Part shown: in pieces, positions 62,249 to 64,000 of the stretch | Numbering within the stretch: the first letter of the stretch is position 1 | How the letters are laid out: each line of letters opens with the position of its first letter | NCBI GenBank assembly: GCA_024234575.1 | Contig: JACKOB010000002.1 | Span: forward strand, 496,001-560,000 | From: Hahellaceae bacterium | GTDB taxonomy: Bacteria > Pseudomonadota > Gammaproteobacteria > Pseudomonadales > Oleiphilaceae | Length of the DNA: 64,000 nucleotides | Reading direction: 5' to 3' | Translations under genes and position numbers: made by a program | The notes under the pieces: generated by a model | What the model was told of the DNA's origin: nothing | The model's input: only the letters and a program-made list of their open reading frames with translations | Databases searched by the model: none

Positions 62249-62806
62249 CTAAAAGGCTAAGATGGCACCAGAAACCACCAAACCAGCACCAGCGGCCAAC
62301 GCGGCATAATGCTGCCTGAAGGCGCGCGAAATCACATTTGCTGCCAGCATCAGAGTTGCCGACATCAGTAAAAATCCTGTCGCAAAGCCGACAACCGAAG
62401 CACCAGCTGGCACTTCCCAGCCGTGGGCCAGGCCGTTACTCATACCCAATACGCCAACTAATAGCAGCAATCCCAAAGACTCGACACCTTTGTGATACAT
62501 CACGACCAAGCCGAGCGCCATCAGTCCGAAAATAATGCTGTGCTCGACGGCCAGTACAGCAGGCATCCACATTGACACCGTAAAACCCAACAACAGCGCC
62601 CCCAGAAAGCCCGACGCTAACAAGCGGCCTTTAGTGCTTTGACGCGCAGCTAAAAAACCAACTGCCAGTATGGTCAGCACATGATCAATACCCGACAGGG
62701 TATGCATTGCACCGGCAACAAAACCAGAGTGATCTGCATGACCAGAATGCGCCATGGCGGCGCCACTCACCAGAGTCAGAGATAAAGTAGCCAATAGTTT
62801 TTTCAT
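62249..62806 (-). CDS. HupE/UreJ-family membrane protein
   Basis: 185-residue inner-membrane protein with about six helices after a signal-like start (SGAAMAHSGHADHSGF). The motif HTLSGIDHVLTILAVG and the later NGLAHGWEVP are typical of HupE/UreJ, a group of nickel or cobalt permeases. The N-terminal His-rich HSGHADH may bind metal. It lies 44 bases downstream of ureG, so nickel supply for urease is the natural reading. Confidence 0.9.
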   Translation of the reverse strand: MKKLLATLSLTLVSGAAMAHSGHADHSGFVAGAMHTLSGIDHVLTILAVGFLAARQSTKGRLLASGFLGALLLGFTVSMWMPAVLAVEHSIIFGLMALGLVVMYHKGVESLGLLLLVGVLGMSNGLAHGWEVPAGASVVGFATGFLLMSATLMLAANVISRAFRQHYAALAAGAGLVVSGAILAF

Positions 62807-62850
62807 GAGTTTTCCCCATTATTAGAGTTTTTGGTAGGTCTATTTGAGTT

Positions 62851-63486
62851 CTAAGCAACAGACTGTTCAGGTAAGCGCTTTTCCAACATTCCCCGATCAA
62901 CAATAAAATCAATTATCGTCTGTACGCCATCGCCCCGAATTAAATTGGTAAATACGAAAGGCCGTTCGCCACGCATTTTTTTCGCATCACGATCCATGAC
63001 TTCCAAAGAAGCGTTCACCATGGGTGCCAGATCTGTTTTGTTGATGATTAACAAATCTGATTTGGTAATGCCCGGGCCACCTTTACGAGGTATTTTATCG
63101 CCGGCACACACATCGATAACATAGAGCGTTAAGTCACTTAACTCAGGGCTAAAAGTTGCACTCAGGTTGTCACCGCCACTTTCGACCAGCACCAGCTCAA
63201 GCCCCGGATGACGCTGCTGTAACTCGTCAATTGCCGCCAAGTTCATCGACGCATCTTCGCGGATCGCCGTGTGCGGGCAGCCGCCAGTCTCTACACCCAT
63301 AATACGGTCACTGCTTAAGGCGTCATGACGCAGGAGAAACTCGGCATCCTCTTTGGTGTAGATATCATTGGTGACAACGGCCAGATTGTAGTGGTCACGC
63401 AACACGCTGCATAACTGGCGCAATAACGCTGTTTTACCTGAGCCCACCGGCCCGCCAACGCCTACTCGCAAACAATTTGTAGTCAT
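62851..63486 (-). CDS. ureG: Urease accessory GTPase UreG
   Basis: 211-residue GTPase that delivers nickel to the urease active site with UreD, UreF and UreE. P-loop GPVGSGKT (12-19); the conserved [32 protein letters not shown] with the CPH nickel-binding motif, ESGGDNL and NKTDLAP are all present. It starts two bases after the ureF stop. The tail after the GTPase core is short. Urease structural genes are outside the window. Confidence 0.96.
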   Translation of the reverse strand: MTTNCLRVGVGGPVGSGKTALLRQLCSVLRDHYNLAVVTNDIYTKEDAEFLLRHDALSSDRIMGVETGGCPHTAIREDASMNLAAIDELQQRHPGLELVLVESGGDNLSATFSPELSDLTLYVIDVCAGDKIPRKGGPGITKSDLLIINKTDLAPMVNASLEVMDRDAKKMRGERPFVFTNLIRGDGVQTIIDFIVDRGMLEKRLPEQSVA

Positions 63487-63488
63487 AC

Positions 63489-64000
63489 TTAACTCCTGAA
63501 AAGTCTTGAATATTGTGTTTCGTGCAGGGCGCTGGCCATGATCAATCCCGGCAAAGTCGCCCCTATGTCATCATCTTTTGTCATTTTAGCTTTCGCCGTC
63601 ACCAATTCGATTTCTGGCATTAAATGTAGCAACACTCTTTGCGCCGCCGTCTGTCCAAGCGGAATAGTTTTACAGGCGACGGTAACCTGATTCTCCAACC
63701 AGCTCCAACAAAAGGCTGCCAGGGCATTCTCTGCCGAGAGATGCATGACACCACTTGCCACTGCAAACATAAGCAGATAAGACGGTTGCTCGGGCAGGCT
63801 TGCAGCGTCAATTTTATTGAGGGACAAAAGCAGTTTGCGTAGCGCTGCCCCCAGCTGCTCTTCTTCGAAAACCAGCTCATGGGTTTCGCGATTAGCAAAG
63901 GTGAGGTCATTCCAGTAATGCTGTGCTGCCCGGTCATTATTCTCTACCGCAGCCAGGCAACGCCACAAGATCGGTAAATCGAGCTGTCCTAACCCTTCGT
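63489..64000 (-). CDS. ureF: Urease accessory protein UreF (partial)
   Basis: C-terminal part of UreF, which acts with UreG and UreD in urease nickel loading. The frame stays open to the window edge (..[22 protein letters not shown]) and the true start is beyond 64000. Visible family features are [22 protein letters not shown], the helical [32 protein letters not shown], and the C-terminal [16 protein letters not shown]. It is next to ureG in an operon order ureF-ureG-hupE/ureJ. Confidence 0.92.
   Translation of the reverse strand, partial: EGLGQLDLPILWRCLAAVENNDRAAQHYWNDLTFANRETHELVFEEEQLGAALRKLLLSLNKIDAASLPEQPSYLLMFAVASGVMHLSAENALAAFCWSWLENQVTVACKTIPLGQTAAQRVLLHLMPEIELVTAKAKMTKDDDIGATLPGLIMASALHETQYSRLFRS

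Overview
The window looks like the chromosome of a free-living, aerobic, probably marine gammaproteobacterium. Gammaproteobacterial signatures include FetAB, a YeeN-type YebC protein, YbfF, a YceB-like lipoprotein and an MSHA-type prepilin. It uses two C-terminal protein-sorting tags: PEP-CTERM (two genes) and GlyGly-CTERM (one gene). No rRNA, tRNA or CRISPR array was seen, and there is no exosortase, rhombosortase or transposase in the window. The exact genus cannot be fixed from the sequence.

Layout. 1-3.4 kb: a C4-dicarboxylate-type TRAP transporter operon (dctPQM) with a clear sigma-54 promoter and two upstream activator palindromes. 3.6-4.4 kb: a secreted alpha/beta hydrolase. 4.4-8.7 kb: a visibly AT-rich accessory patch with two PEP-CTERM genes (one apparently frameshifted in an A7 run), two toxin-antitoxin modules (PIN/RHH and ParD/ParE) and a dispersed ~124-bp repeat family that recurs after each plus-strand gene or module. 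8.7-17 kb: a type IV prepilin, succinate-semialdehyde dehydrogenase plus a CoA-transferase, a secreted metzincin protease, and a TetR regulator/old-yellow-enzyme pair with matching operators. 17-25.4 kb: a DMT exporter, a PilZ protein, then a five-gene selenium operon (selU, a PhnCDE-like ABC transporter, and selD fused to an FAD oxidoreductase), which suggests selenouridine-tRNA use.

25.6-32.4 kb: a signalling cluster in which a TRAP-type solute-binding lipoprotein without permease, a membrane GGDEF-EAL protein and a Ser/Thr kinase are co-directional; then FetAB. 32.5-43.9 kb: housekeeping and small signalling genes (CBS proteins, YebC, esterase, cation/proton antiporter, second PilZ protein, YceB-like lipoprotein, AraC regulator), and a gene-poor 640-base interval with a possible 30-residue peptide gene.

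44.2-49.1 kb: a branched-chain amino acid operon (leucine dehydrogenase, E1 alpha, E1 beta, E2; no E3) with a possible structured leader. 49.2-62 kb: a frame-disrupted DUF1016 nuclease, a methyltransferase, cardiolipin synthase, a beta-propeller glycosidase-like protein with a GntR regulator, a PlpD-type patatin autotransporter, a double-receiver hybrid kinase, and an M23-like protein with a degenerate active site, an 18-bp minisatellite and a GlyGly-CTERM tail. 62.2-64 kb: the end of a urease accessory operon (ureF partial, ureG, HupE/UreJ).

Recurring themes are c-di-GMP signalling (GGDEF-EAL and two PilZ proteins), CoA and amino acid catabolism, and surface or secreted proteins carrying sorting tags. 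The least ordinary items are the repeat-associated accessory patch, the A7 frameshift in a PEP-CTERM gene, the orphan solute-binding protein linked to c-di-GMP and kinase genes, and the degenerate M23/GlyGly-CTERM repeat protein.
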